DNA of 64,000 bases. Source: VAZQ01 sp963807865 (GTDB lineage Bacteria > Pseudomonadota > Alphaproteobacteria > Rhizobiales > Xanthobacteraceae). Of this stretch, positions 28,080 to 36,538 are shown one piece after another; position 1 is the stretch's first letter, and each line of letters opens with the position of its first letter. The stretch is from the NCBI GenBank assembly GCA_963807865.1, contig CAWEDK010000009.1, forward strand, positions 372,001 through 436,000, read 5' to 3'. Position numbers and translations under genes: made by a program. The notes beneath the pieces were generated by a model, which saw only the letters and a list, made by a program, of their open reading frames with translations, did not search any database and had not been told where the DNA came from.

Positions 28080-29046
28080 TCCCTGCGTCCTTGACGACCT
28101 GCGCCCACTTGCGGATTTCAACCGGAATGAAGGCTGCAAGCTCGTCGGGCGTGCTGGTGAGGGGCGTGATCGCGAGCGCGTTCATCCGATCCTGAATGTC
28201 GGGGCGTTGGACGAGCGCCGTCAGGATTCCGTTGAGCCGGTCGATGACCGGACGCGGCGTGCCAGCCGGCGCCACCACCGAGAACCAGCCGGACGCTCCA
28301 TAGCCTACGACACCACCTTCGGCGATCGTCGGCAGGTCCGGCATCGCCTTGACGCGGTTGGCCGAGGTCACGCCGAACGCCTTCACCTTGCCGTCCTTGA
28401 TTGCCGGAATGGCGACCGCCAGATCGACGATCATGAATGGAATGTGTCCGGAGATGACATCGGTCAGCGCCGCGACGCTGCCGCGGTACGGCACATGCTG
28501 CGCTTTCCCGCCGGTCATTTTCAGGAACATCTCCATGAATAAATGGTGCGGCGTCGATGCGCCCGAGGTGCCGTAGCTCATCTGCCCGTTCCGGCTCTTG
28601 ATCAACTCGATCAACTCCCGCACCGAATTGGCCCCGAGCCCGGGATTGCCGACGAGCGCGAATTGCGACGAGCCGACGAGGCCGATCGGCGCGAAGTCCT
28701 TCACAGTGTCGTACGGCAGCGATTTGTAGACGCTGGGGCCGATCGCGAGCGTGGTGACTGGCGCGATGAAGATCGTATGGCCGTCCGGCGCCGCGCGGGC
28801 GGCGGCGTGCGCGGCGACCACGGTGCCGGCGCCCGGCCGGTTTTCGACGATGACCGGCTTCTTGAGCTTGTCCTGCAGTTCCTGCGCCAGCATGCGCGTC
28901 AGGATGTCGGTCCCGCCGCCGGCCGGAAACGGACAAAGGAACGTGACGCTGCGTTGCGGATAGTCGTCGGTGGGCTGCGCATTGGCGATCGCAGCCCCAC
29001 CGCACGCGAAGGCGAACGTCCAGCCGAGTACGGCAATTCGTTTCAT
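28066..29046 (-). CDS. TctC/Bug-type tripartite tricarboxylate receptor
   Basis: 326 residues from ATG 29046. Signal peptide MKRIAVLGWTFAFACGGAA is followed by mature TDDYPQRSVTFLCPFPAGGG. Bug-family signatures are PAGGGTDILTR, VENRPGAGT and the typical PDGHTIFIAP and YGTSGASTPHHL blocks. It is a periplasmic solute-binding protein for carboxylates; TctA/TctB membrane components are not adjacent, so it is an orphan receptor. The last 14 bases overlap the RND gene on the other strand. Confidence 0.88.
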   Translation of the reverse strand: MKRIAVLGWTFAFACGGAAIANAQPTDDYPQRSVTFLCPFPAGGGTDILTRMLAQELQDKLKKPVIVENRPGAGTVVAAHAAARAAPDGHTIFIAPVTTLAIGPSVYKSLPYDTVKDFAPIGLVGSSQFALVGNPGLGANSVRELIELIKSRNGQMSYGTSGASTPHHLFMEMFLKMTGGKAQHVPYRGSVAALTDVISGHIPFMIVDLAVAIPAIKDGKVKAFGVTSANRVKAMPDLPTIAEGGVVGYGASGWFSVVAPAGTPRPVIDRLNGILTALVQRPDIQDRMNALAITPLTSTPDELAAFIPVEIRKWAQVVKDAGITPE

Positions 29047-29431
29047 CCTGCGGGTCCTCGCGAAACCGCCGGTCAAGTCCGCGGCGCGACGATGCTACAG
29101 CGTCGATTGGAAAAGGCGAGGGGCATGCCGGCAGCCCGCCGAGCCACGCGGGTGAGCATCGGTCGGTCGGCGCATCGACTGCGGCCGCTCTCCTCAAGCC
29201 GCTCGGGAGGCACGCCGGCAGCGCGCTGGAACAGGCGGACAAAGCGATATATGTCCAAAAGGCGGTACGCCGTTCCGCCGCTGGACTGTTAGCCGGCGGC
29301 TGCCAAGCCGCAGGCAGATCGATGGCGCGGTGCCCAGCTTTTCCGGCGCACAATGTGTCACATTCGCGCCGGTGGGTGGATCGACTAATCGAAATGCGAG
29401 TTTCTTGGCGAGTTTTGCGCGGGAGATGCGA
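29047..29431. other. Intergenic region between two TctC receptor genes
   Basis: 385 bases between divergent TctC genes. It contains a probable AraC-family remnant on the minus strand (see 29073-29258) and the ribosome site GGGAG of the rightward TctC. No intact gene or terminator is visible. Confidence 0.5.
29073..29258 (-). pseudogene. Possible remnant of an AraC-family regulator
   Basis: The translated frame contains IYRFVRLFQRAAGVPPERL and, after a deletion-sized gap, ADRPMLTRVARRAAGMPLAF. These resemble the first and second helix-turn-helix ends of AraC C-terminal domains (consensus FxRLFRRxxGxxP and HLTRVFRRxTGxxPxxF). There is no N-terminal ligand domain and no proper start codon (TTG only). 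It may be a decayed local regulator of the TctC genes. Weak homology. Confidence 0.35.
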
Positions 29432-30412
29432 ATGCTGAAAAGGTTGATCTCAGCCGGGACAGCTGGATGGCTGTTGGCAGCGCTGCCGGTGCATGCGCAA
29501 ACCGATCCCGCGGCCGATTACCCCAACAAGCCGGTCAAGATCGTGGTGAGCGTACCGGCCGGTGGCGGCGTCGATACGGTCACCCGGCTGTTCGCCGCCC
29601 GGCTTCAGCAGCGGCTGGGACAGCCGTTCGTGATCGAGAACCGCGGCGGGGCCGGCGGCAATATCGGAGCGGAGACGGTATATACCGCCGAACCCGACGG
29701 CTACACGCTGCTGGCCTCGCAGCCGGCGCCCATCACCAGCAACGTCGCGCTCTACAAGAAGCTCAATTTCGATCCGGTCGCGCTCGAGCCGGTCGCCGTG
29801 ATGTCGAAATTTCCGAACGTGCTGCTGGTCCGCCAGAACTTTCCGGCCAAGACCGCGCAGGAGTTCCTTGCCTACGTGAAGGCCAATCCAGGCAAGGTGA
29901 CCTTTGCGTCGCAAGGGCCAGGCACCACCTCGCACCTCACCGCCGAACTGTTCGCGACCGTCACTGGAACGAAGATGCTGCATGTGCCCTACCGGGGCAC
30001 CGGGCCTGCGCTCAACGACATCGTTGCCGGTCACGTCGACCTGATTTTCATGGAGTTGTCGGCCGCGCACAAGCTGCACGATGCCGGCAAAGCCCGGATC
30101 CTGGCGGTCGCGACCGACAAGCGTTTGGACATCATGCCGGATATGCCGACGCTCGATGAAATCGGATTGCGCAAGTTCGTGTCCGATACCTGGAACGCGA
30201 TCAGCGCGCCGCCGAAGACGCCACGTCCGATCGTCACCAAGCTCAACCGAACCATCAACGACATCCTCAACGAAGCAGAGACCAAGGCGCGCTTCCGCGA
30301 GCTCAACCTGATGGCGGCAGGAGGCACGCCCGAGGACATGGCGAAGCTCAAGCGGGACGAGACCGAACGCTGGACCAAAGTCATTCGCGACGCCAACATT
30401 CAGCCGGAGTGA
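29432..30412 (+). CDS. TctC/Bug-type tripartite tricarboxylate receptor
   Basis: 326 residues from ATG 29432, chosen because GGGAG sits 6 bases upstream; ATG 29426 is just before it. The signal peptide ends at PVHAQ. The mature part reads ADYPNKPVKIVVSVPAGGG, then VIENRGGAGGNIGAE and VTFASQGPGTTSHLTAEL, all typical of Bug receptors. No transporter genes are adjacent. It differs clearly from the copies at 28066 and 31203, so this is a family expansion and not a recent duplication. Confidence 0.88.
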   Translation: MLKRLISAGTAGWLLAALPVHAQTDPAADYPNKPVKIVVSVPAGGGVDTVTRLFAARLQQRLGQPFVIENRGGAGGNIGAETVYTAEPDGYTLLASQPAPITSNVALYKKLNFDPVALEPVAVMSKFPNVLLVRQNFPAKTAQEFLAYVKANPGKVTFASQGPGTTSHLTAELFATVTGTKMLHVPYRGTGPALNDIVAGHVDLIFMELSAAHKLHDAGKARILAVATDKRLDIMPDMPTLDEIGLRKFVSDTWNAISAPPKTPRPIVTKLNRTINDILNEAETKARFRELNLMAAGGTPEDMAKLKRDETERWTKVIRDANIQPE

Positions 30413-30439
30413 GCCCGCTCGCCGCGGCGGTCAGAGACG

Positions 30440-30646
30440 CTACGCGATGATGTCGGGGGTCAATTGATCCTCGATGAACGAGATGCGGTCGCGCAGGTAG
30501 AGTTTGCGCTTCTTGAGCCGCTGGACCTGCAGCATGTCGGAGCCCCGCGCATCTTGCAGTGCAGCGATCGCGGCATCGAGGTCGCGATGCTCCTGCTGCA
30601 GGCGTGCCAGTTGCTCCCGGAGTTCGTGTTCTTCCTCTTTGGTCAT
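30440..30646 (-). CDS. DUF465 (YdcH-like) small coiled-coil protein
   Basis: 68 residues: a predicted long helical hairpin (EEHELREQLARLQQEHRDLD) and the family C-terminal motif QRLKKRKLYLRDRISFIED. The likely start is ATG 30646; upstream frame is not conserved. A paralogue lies divergently at 30864. Function of DUF465 is unknown. Confidence 0.8.
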   Translation of the reverse strand: MTKEEEHELREQLARLQQEHRDLDAAIAALQDARGSDMLQVQRLKKRKLYLRDRISFIEDQLTPDIIA

Positions 30647-30863
30647 TGCCGCTGCTGATCCGAGGTCGGCCAATTCTGCCCGCCGGGAACCCCGGAGACC
30701 TGGGAAATTATCCCCTTTTTGCCCCGGGAGGTTCAAGCCTCGGCATATGGCCTATGAGGCAAAGCGGGGATTGTTGCGTTGCAGCATCAAAACGCCCTTC
30801 GCCTTGAAAGCAGAATAGTATAGAATAAGTATGTCAGGTGGTCTGACTGGGAGACAATCCGAC

Positions 30864-31043
30864 ATGTCCATCGAAACGCACCTTTCGGAGCTACAACGGC
30901 GGCACAGCGCGCTCGAAGCTCAAATTAACGAGCTGCGGGGCCATCCGTCGGCCGACGATCTCACGATCGTGGAATTGAAGCGTCGCAAGTTGCAAGTGAA
31001 GGACGAGATCGCCCGCCTCAGGCAGGATATTTCGGTCCATTAG
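30864..31043 (+). CDS. DUF465 (YdcH-like) small coiled-coil protein, second copy
   Basis: 59 residues: IETHLSELQRRHSALEAQIN and the family C-terminal VELKRRKLQVKDEIARLRQD. The start ATG 30864 is chosen over the in-frame codon at 30831 because DUF465 proteins begin this way. It is divergent from the other DUF465 gene with about 217 bases between. Confidence 0.8.
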   Translation: MSIETHLSELQRRHSALEAQINELRGHPSADDLTIVELKRRKLQVKDEIARLRQDISVH

Positions 31044-31202
31044 AGCGCGACATATCGCGTCGGACTATTTGGTGGTTGAGCTGGCAGCCCGATCGCTCGG
31101 TTGGAGCGGATCGGGTTGCTTTGCATTTTAGGCAAGCTGCATTAAGCAAGCGCGTCAGATTTCATTTCGCCAGACCCTCGTACTGAACGCAGGAGGCAAC
31201 CG

Positions 31203-32177
31203 ATGCGTTGGCTGTTGTTTGCCGCGGCTGTGGTGGGCGCGCTGGGGGCCGGCAGCGTTCAGGCCCAGCAGTCCCAGACCTATCCCAATCGGACCGTCAG
31301 CCTCGTGGTGCCGTACCCGCCCGGAGGCGGCGTTGACGCCATGGCGCGGGTCGTTGCCGAAAAGCTTTCCGGTGCCCTCGGTCAGCAGGTGGTGGTGGAA
31401 AATCGCGCCGGCGGGTCCGGTTTGGTCGGCACGCGATCCTTCATTAAGAGCGCGCCCGACGGTTACACCCTGTTCCTCGGCCATACCGGATCGATCTCGA
31501 TCAACCCAAGCCTCTACGCCAATTCGGGGTTTGATCCGCGCAAGGACTTTGCCCCGATTGGCCTCATCGCGGCGATGCCGGTCGCGCTGCTCGCGCATCC
31601 GTCGTTTCCGGCCAAGACCATCGCGGACGTGGTGACGATTGCAAAGAAGGAAGGCAACAAGTTCAACATCGGCACATCGGCAGTCGGCACCGGCGGCTAT
31701 CTCTCGGCCGAATTGTTCAAGTCAGTCGCCGGCATCAACGCCGCGATCATTCCCTACAAGGGCACCGGGCAGGTGATGAACGACTTGCTCGGCAATCACA
31801 TTCCGATCGCCTTCGGAGTGCTGCCGCCGGCCCTCGGCAATCTGCAGGCAGGCACGCTGCGCGCCATTGCGGTGCTGGGCGAGCGACGCTTCAGCCTCCT
31901 GCCTGACGTCCCAACTGCGACCGAGTCCGGGCTGCCGGGCTTCGAGTCGGTCCTGCACTACGGCGTACTGGCGCCGGTGGGGACGCCCCGGCCGATCATC
32001 GACCGGCTCAACAAGGAACTTCGAGCGATCGCCGTCAACGAGCAGGTGAAGCAGCGCATTCTGGCCGAAGGCGGCGATCCGCTGACCTCATCGCCCGAAG
32101 AATATGCCGCCGATATTGACCGCGAGGAGACCAAATGGGGTGGGCTTGTGCGTAAGCTGAACCTCAAGGTCGAGTAA
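31203..32177 (+). CDS. TctC/Bug-type tripartite tricarboxylate receptor
   Basis: 324 residues. An AGGAGG ribosome site precedes the ATG. The signal peptide ends at SVQAQ; the mature part has YPNRTVSLVVPYPPGGGVDA, VENRAGGSGLVGT and a FNIGTSAVGTGGYLSAELF stretch. It is a solitary periplasmic receptor; the nearest membrane-component genes are outside the window. Ligand unknown. Confidence 0.9.
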   Translation: MRWLLFAAAVVGALGAGSVQAQQSQTYPNRTVSLVVPYPPGGGVDAMARVVAEKLSGALGQQVVVENRAGGSGLVGTRSFIKSAPDGYTLFLGHTGSISINPSLYANSGFDPRKDFAPIGLIAAMPVALLAHPSFPAKTIADVVTIAKKEGNKFNIGTSAVGTGGYLSAELFKSVAGINAAIIPYKGTGQVMNDLLGNHIPIAFGVLPPALGNLQAGTLRAIAVLGERRFSLLPDVPTATESGLPGFESVLHYGVLAPVGTPRPIIDRLNKELRAIAVNEQVKQRILAEGGDPLTSSPEEYAADIDREETKWGGLVRKLNLKVE

Positions 32178-32394
32178 TGCGACGTAAGTACACCGCAGCA
32201 CGACAGCCGGGCTGAATTCGCGGTCTTATTCGCCCATCTGTCGTGCAGACCCGCCAACGAGCCGCAGGCCTTTTTCCCCTTAGAATGGCCTCGACCACCT
32301 ACCAATCGGTCAATTTGGTCGCTATATCCACTTCGCGCTCTTGCAGGGCGCTCTCAACCCTCCCTCAACTCCACTGGAGCAACAGCTTTAATTC

Positions 32395-32790
32395 ATGAGC
32401 AGCCATACCGACTTTATTCAGGATCGCCTGAACCGTGCCGCCGAAGCCAAGAATGCCTTGCTGGCGAAGTTCAAGCAGGCTGTGGATCCTGACAATCCGG
32501 AAGCTATCGAAAAGCGGCGTCAACGCGAATTGGTCGCAAAGGCTCGCGCGGAGCGCGCCGAACAGCGCCGAATAGCGCGAGAAGAGCACGAACGCGAGGT
32601 CGCCCGGCAGGCCGCGATTGCGGCCGAAGCCGCCGCCGAGGCGGAGCGCGCGGCCGCCGCACAGTCCGCCCGCGAAGCGGCCGAGAACGCCGAACTCAAG
32701 GCAATGCTGGAAGCCGAGCAGAAGGCCGCGCGGGATGCCAGATACGCCGCACGGAAGGCGGCAAAGAAGCAGCGTCGCAGGGGATACTGA
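32395..32790 (+). CDS. DUF6481 family coiled-coil protein
   Basis: 131 residues, almost entirely charged and helical. DFIQDRLNRAAEAKNALLAK is the family-type N-terminus. Residues 40-130 are an Ala/Glu/Arg-rich coiled coil ending in a basic AARKAAKKQRRR tail, which could bind nucleic acid. A strong terminator follows. Function unknown. Confidence 0.75.
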   Translation: MSSHTDFIQDRLNRAAEAKNALLAKFKQAVDPDNPEAIEKRRQRELVAKARAERAEQRRIAREEHEREVARQAAIAAEAAAEAERAAAAQSAREAAENAELKAMLEAEQKAARDARYAARKAAKKQRRRGY

Positions 32791-32829
32791 GCCGGTGCAG
32801 TGACTGGCTGAACCCTGATCCTAAAGGCA

Positions 32830-32856
32830 AACGCCCCGCCAGCAGCGGGGCGTTTT
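32830..32856 (+). terminator. Rho-independent terminator after DUF6481 gene
   Basis: Perfect 9-bp stem AACGCCCCG / CGGGGCGTT with 7-nt loop, followed by TT. Confidence 0.85.
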
Positions 32857-33024
32857 CATGTGGCGATCCGGCGGCGGCCGGAACCGCATTTATCGCAGCG
32901 TTTGATCGCGTGTGACAAACAAGGCGGGTGTGGTATCACTCGAATTCGTGCGTCAGAATGTCGATTGGTATCAATGCCGTGCAAGTAGCCTTCCAATCAC
33001 GTAATTTTACAAGGAGGTGACGAT

Positions 33025-33366
33025 ATGAGCGGTTCGATGAAATCAGGTTCGACACCGTTCGATCTGGGGACGGGGCAAACCGCGGCAATGACAGCTTTGC
33101 AGAAAGAGTTGATGGAGGCCTATGAGCAGGCCGGTCGTTCTTGGCTTGCCCGCGTGCAGTCGGAAGTCGATCTCTGGTCGGAACTGGGCAAGAAACTGTC
33201 GGCAACACGCTCCGCCCCGGAGGCGATGCAGGTTTATCAAGAATGTGTCACCCAGCGCATGCGGATGGCCGCGGAAGACGGTCAGAAGATATCCGAGGAC
33301 TGCCAGAAGTTGACACAGAAGATCGCACGATCGCTGTCGAACGGCTGGCCGGGCGATCGCTCGTAG
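33025..33366 (+). CDS. Phasin-like small protein
   Basis: 113 residues, mostly helical. An AAGGAGG ribosome site precedes the ATG. After a low-complexity N-terminus, the core reads LQKELMEAYEQAGRSWLARV and SEVDLWSELGKKLSATRSAP, resembling phasin-type proteins that coat polyhydroxyalkanoate granules. No pha genes are adjacent, so the phasin call is tentative. Confidence 0.55.
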   Translation: MSGSMKSGSTPFDLGTGQTAAMTALQKELMEAYEQAGRSWLARVQSEVDLWSELGKKLSATRSAPEAMQVYQECVTQRMRMAAEDGQKISEDCQKLTQKIARSLSNGWPGDRS

Positions 33367-33381
33367 ACGCGCAAGTGCTGG

Positions 33382-33400
33382 TCAGGCGTCACCCGCCTGA
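33382..33400. terminator. Small bidirectional hairpin at convergent gene ends
   Basis: 7-bp inverted repeat TCAGGCG / CGCCTGA with a 5-nt loop, overlapping the stop of the minus-strand PEP-mutase-like gene and 16 bases after the plus-strand phasin-like gene. Confidence 0.4.
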
Positions 33401-34273
33401 TGACCGCTTCGGCGCGTTGGCCGTCTGCTCGATTTCGGCCCAGAGCGGATAATCGGTAATCTCCTTGAAGCCGGCGAAGTCGACGCCTTCGTTCTCGATC
33501 GCCAGTTTGCCGGCGCGGAGATCGGCCAGCGCCTTCTCGATCGTGCGCGCGACGCGGAAGATCAGCGAAACCGGGTAGGCAACCATCGCGAAGCCGAGTC
33601 GATAAAGTTCGGTGGGTGGAATCACCGGCGTCATGCCGCCGCCTTCGACCATGTTGGCGAGCTGCGGCACGCCCTGAAACGCCCGGCCGACCCGCTCCAG
33701 CTCCGCCATGCTCTGCGGTGCTTCGATGAACAGCCCGTCGGCGCCGGCTTTCAGATAAAGCTCGCCCCGGCGCAAAGCCTCGTCCAGGCCGTGCACCGCG
33801 CGCGCGTCGGTGCGAGCGACGATGAAAGTATCCGGGTTCTGCCGGGCCGCGACTGCGGCGCGCAGCTTGGTCGCCATTGTTTCGGCATCGATCACATCCT
33901 TTCCGGCCATGTGGCCGCAGCGCTTCGGCGCCTTCTGGTCCTCCATGAAGATGGCCGATACGCCCATCGCTTCGTACGCGCGGAGCGTCCGCGCGGCGTT
34001 CTTGGCGTCACCGTAGCCGTCGTCGCAATCGACCAGTACCGGCAGCCGCGTCGCCGACATGATGTCACGCATGCCGGCGCTCATTTCGCCGAAACCGGCG
34101 AGGCCGAGATCGGGCAAGGCATAGCGCGAGCCGACCAGTGCATAGCCGCCGATCACGTAGGCGTCGAAGCCGGCCCGCTCGATCAGCCGCGCCGACAGGG
34201 CGTCATGAGCGCCCGGCAGGAGCAGCGGCTCGTCGCGCGCCAGCAGTTGTTTCCAAGTCGGTCTTGACTGCAT
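33389..34273 (-). CDS. Isocitrate lyase / PEP mutase superfamily enzyme
   Basis: 294 residues. The barrel start LLLPGAHDALSARLIERAGF, then LPVLVDCDDGYGDA (metal-binding aspartates) and MEDQKAPKRCGHMAGKDVID (superfamily K-R-C-G-H motif) identify it. It could act as an oxaloacetate decarboxylase, 2-methylisocitrate lyase-like or carboxyPEP mutase-like enzyme. ATG 34273 is chosen; the open frame runs further but has no homologous content. Monocistronic; a PadR regulator lies upstream on the same strand. Confidence 0.85.
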   Translation of the reverse strand: MQSRPTWKQLLARDEPLLLPGAHDALSARLIERAGFDAYVIGGYALVGSRYALPDLGLAGFGEMSAGMRDIMSATRLPVLVDCDDGYGDAKNAARTLRAYEAMGVSAIFMEDQKAPKRCGHMAGKDVIDAETMATKLRAAVAARQNPDTFIVARTDARAVHGLDEALRRGELYLKAGADGLFIEAPQSMAELERVGRAFQGVPQLANMVEGGGMTPVIPPTELYRLGFAMVAYPVSLIFRVARTIEKALADLRAGKLAIENEGVDFAGFKEITDYPLWAEIEQTANAPKRSSGG

Positions 34274-34409
34274 GGCACCGCCTCGCGCCAGGTTGCGCCC
34301 GCGCCCGGTAGGGCTTCCAGCGACCCTAGCATGGGCCGGCAAGGGCTCGTCGGCCTTCAGGCCGCAATCAGCTGGGGATGGCCCGAACACCCTGTTTGCG
34401 CGAAGTCCT

Positions 34410-35039
34410 TTAAGTCTTGCGCAGGTCGCTGGTCGCGCGATCGAGGGTCTCGATGATGCGGGCTTTCGCCTCGCGATCGTGCTTGAGCAGATCACGGACG
34501 GCCTCGCTCAGATCCTGGAAGGCGCCCTTGATCGAACGCGGCAGCGAGTTGTCATGGCGGGCGTCACTTTCCTCGTCGTCGAGGCGGCGGCGCATGCGGG
34601 TGACCTTGTCACCGATGACGGTAAGACGATCGAGCACCGCGTCCACAAAGGCCCGGTTTTCAGCGAGATATGCGCGGCCTTCTGCGGTGATCGTGTAGAG
34701 TTTCTTGGCGCCCTCGGTCTGCGCGGTGACGTGGCCGGCCTCCTCGAGATAGGTCAGTGTCGGGTAGACCATGCCGGGGCTCGGTGCGTACCAGCCGCCG
34801 GTCTTCTCCTCCAGCAGCTTGATGATCTCGTAGCCGTGGCGCGGTTGTTCGGCGATCAAGGCCAGCGCGATCAGCCGCAGGTCGCCCTGCGCCAGCATCC
34901 GCCTGGCCCGCATCATGTCGTCGCCATCCATGCCGTGACGGCCACGGAAGCCGAAGCCATGCCGATGCCGCCCGCGTCCATGGCGGCCGACGGCCCATTG
35001 GCCGCCGTGGTGATTTTCGAAGTGTCGCATCCCAAACAT
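34410..35039 (-). CDS. PadR-family transcriptional regulator with His/Gly-rich N-terminus
   Basis: 209 residues. The PadR winged-helix core is LAQGDLRLIALALIAEQPRH and GYEIIKLLEEKTGGWYAPSP, followed by VYPTLTYLEEAGHV. Before it come about 40 residues rich in His, Arg and Gly (HFENHHGG, GRHGRGRHRHGFGFRGRHG), a likely metal-binding or flexible tail. The C-terminal half is helical and charged. Two copies of the palindrome AAGATATATCTT upstream are probable operators, so it is likely autoregulated. Confidence 0.85.
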   Translation of the reverse strand: MFGMRHFENHHGGQWAVGRHGRGRHRHGFGFRGRHGMDGDDMMRARRMLAQGDLRLIALALIAEQPRHGYEIIKLLEEKTGGWYAPSPGMVYPTLTYLEEAGHVTAQTEGAKKLYTITAEGRAYLAENRAFVDAVLDRLTVIGDKVTRMRRRLDDEESDARHDNSLPRSIKGAFQDLSEAVRDLLKHDREAKARIIETLDRATSDLRKT

Positions 35040-35057
35040 CTAAGGTTCTCCGTCGTT

Positions 35058-35069
35058 AAGATATATCTT
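35058..35069. promoter_or_regulatory. PadR operator candidate, copy 1
   Basis: Perfect 12-bp palindrome AAGATATATCTT, 19 bases upstream of the padR-like start codon. An identical copy lies 39 bases away. Confidence 0.65.
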
Positions 35070-35096
35070 TAGATAGCTCATTATAAAACATAGCAC

Positions 35097-35108
35097 AAGA
35101 TATATCTT
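35097..35108. promoter_or_regulatory. PadR operator candidate, copy 2
   Basis: Second exact AAGATATATCTT palindrome, center-to-center spacing 39 bases (close to four helical turns), so two regulator dimers could sit on the same DNA face. Confidence 0.65.
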
Positions 35109-35244
35109 TGAAAAAATAACTTGAGTTGAAACAATGGCTTATGTCGCAAGGCCTCGATTCCATGAAGTGCGACGCGCTCAGAGAGGCGTCGCGACGCAGG
35201 CTGGTTGGCTCGAGATCAGGCCGGACGGGACGCCCGCGATCTGG

Positions 35245-36296
35245 CTATGGATTGATCGCGCGCCGCGCCTGTTCGACGACGTCTTTCGGCGTGGCATAGA
35301 GCGTCTGCACGACTTCCTGCACTTTGCTGCCCGGAAGCTGCGAAATGTCGATCCGAAGCTTGGCGGCTTCTTCGAGGAACTGCGGGTCGGTCATGGTGGC
35401 GTCGAAAGCCTTCCGCAGAGTTGCGACCTGTTCGGCCGCCGTTCCGGGTGGCGACCACATAGGGGCGCTGGAAGACCTGCTGGCCGATCACCAGTTCCAC
35501 AATCTTGCGGGCCTCGTCGGTCTTCACGTACTTCCACACCGACGGTACGCCCATCTGGGTGAGTTCTTCGTTCGGCTCTCGGCCGACCTGCAGCAGCACA
35601 TTGACCTTCTTGTCCCGGAGCCAGTCGGGCCGCTGCGACTTGAAGCTTGCCCAGTCCCAGCCGCAGGCGCCGTCGATCTCGGCGCGTTCCAGCGCCAGCG
35701 CGATGTCGGCGGTGCCGGCATATCCGAGCACCACGCTGTATTGCGCACCGGCCGTGCGCTTGTGCAGATAGGCGTAGTCGCGTGTCGAGTCGTTCGCCGA
35801 AACGGCGCCGAAAGGTGCTTTCTCGGTCAGCGCGTCGTCGAAGGTCTTCACCTTCGAATTCCTTGCGCGACACGCACACCCGCGTGCCGTTGTTGGCGGT
35901 GCCGAGATAGATCACCTTGGTCGGATCGAACAGCGCTTCCGCCTTGGGATCGAGCAATTGCCCAATGATCGCCCCGGGCATCAGCGCCGCGATCGCAGTG
36001 CCGTCCTTGGGCGCGATTGCGCTGATGAAACCGCCGGCCCGCGCGCTGCCGGCACCCGGCATGTTCTTCGCCACGATGGTCGGGTTGCCGGGGATGTGAC
36101 GGCCGAGGTGACGGCCAAGTGATCGCGCATAAATGTCGTAGCCGCCGGCGGGCGGGGCGCCGATCAGCAGGTCGATCGATTTGCCGGCAAAGAAATCGGC
36201 AGCCGGCGCCGGCGAAGCAAGGCCGAAGGCGAGCGCGGCGGCAGCGGCCGCCGCGAAGGTTCGCGGGAGGCTGGCAGGCGCTGGATTTGACGGCAT
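35245..36296 (-). pseudogene. TctC/Bug-type receptor with two frameshifts
   Basis: Starts with an ATG behind GGGAGAG and a signal peptide (ALAFGLASPAPAADF), then IDLLIGAPPAGGYDIYARSL. One extra base near 35852 (after VSRKEF) and another near 35455 (after PYVV) break the frame; the C-terminus continues as AEQVATLRKAFDATM and ends EQARRAINP. The corrected length is 349 residues. Fourth TctC-type gene in the window, but a divergent one (GGYDIYAR replaces GGGxD). Confidence 0.8.
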
Positions 36297-36538
36297 GGGG
36301 CTCTCCCGGGCGGCTTTTTCGAATTTTGCGTCGAGGTTAGGTCATCCATGCCGGCCGAACAACGCGGCTGAAAAGCCCGATCCGCCTGCCAGGAATGCGC
36401 CTTCAGCCAAAGCCGCATAGCGGCGGCGGTAAGAGCCTTTCCAGCCCGCCTCGGCGACGATAAGATGAGTAGATAAAAATCGAGTGCAGCCGAGCCCTGA
36501 TTTGCATGGGCCGCGCATGACCATTTCGGGAGAAAACC

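Noticed and set aside
33025..33366. Naming the small helical protein a definite PHA-granule phasin
   Set aside because: Similarity is general helical content and partial motif only; no pha genes nearby, so only a phasin-like call is given.
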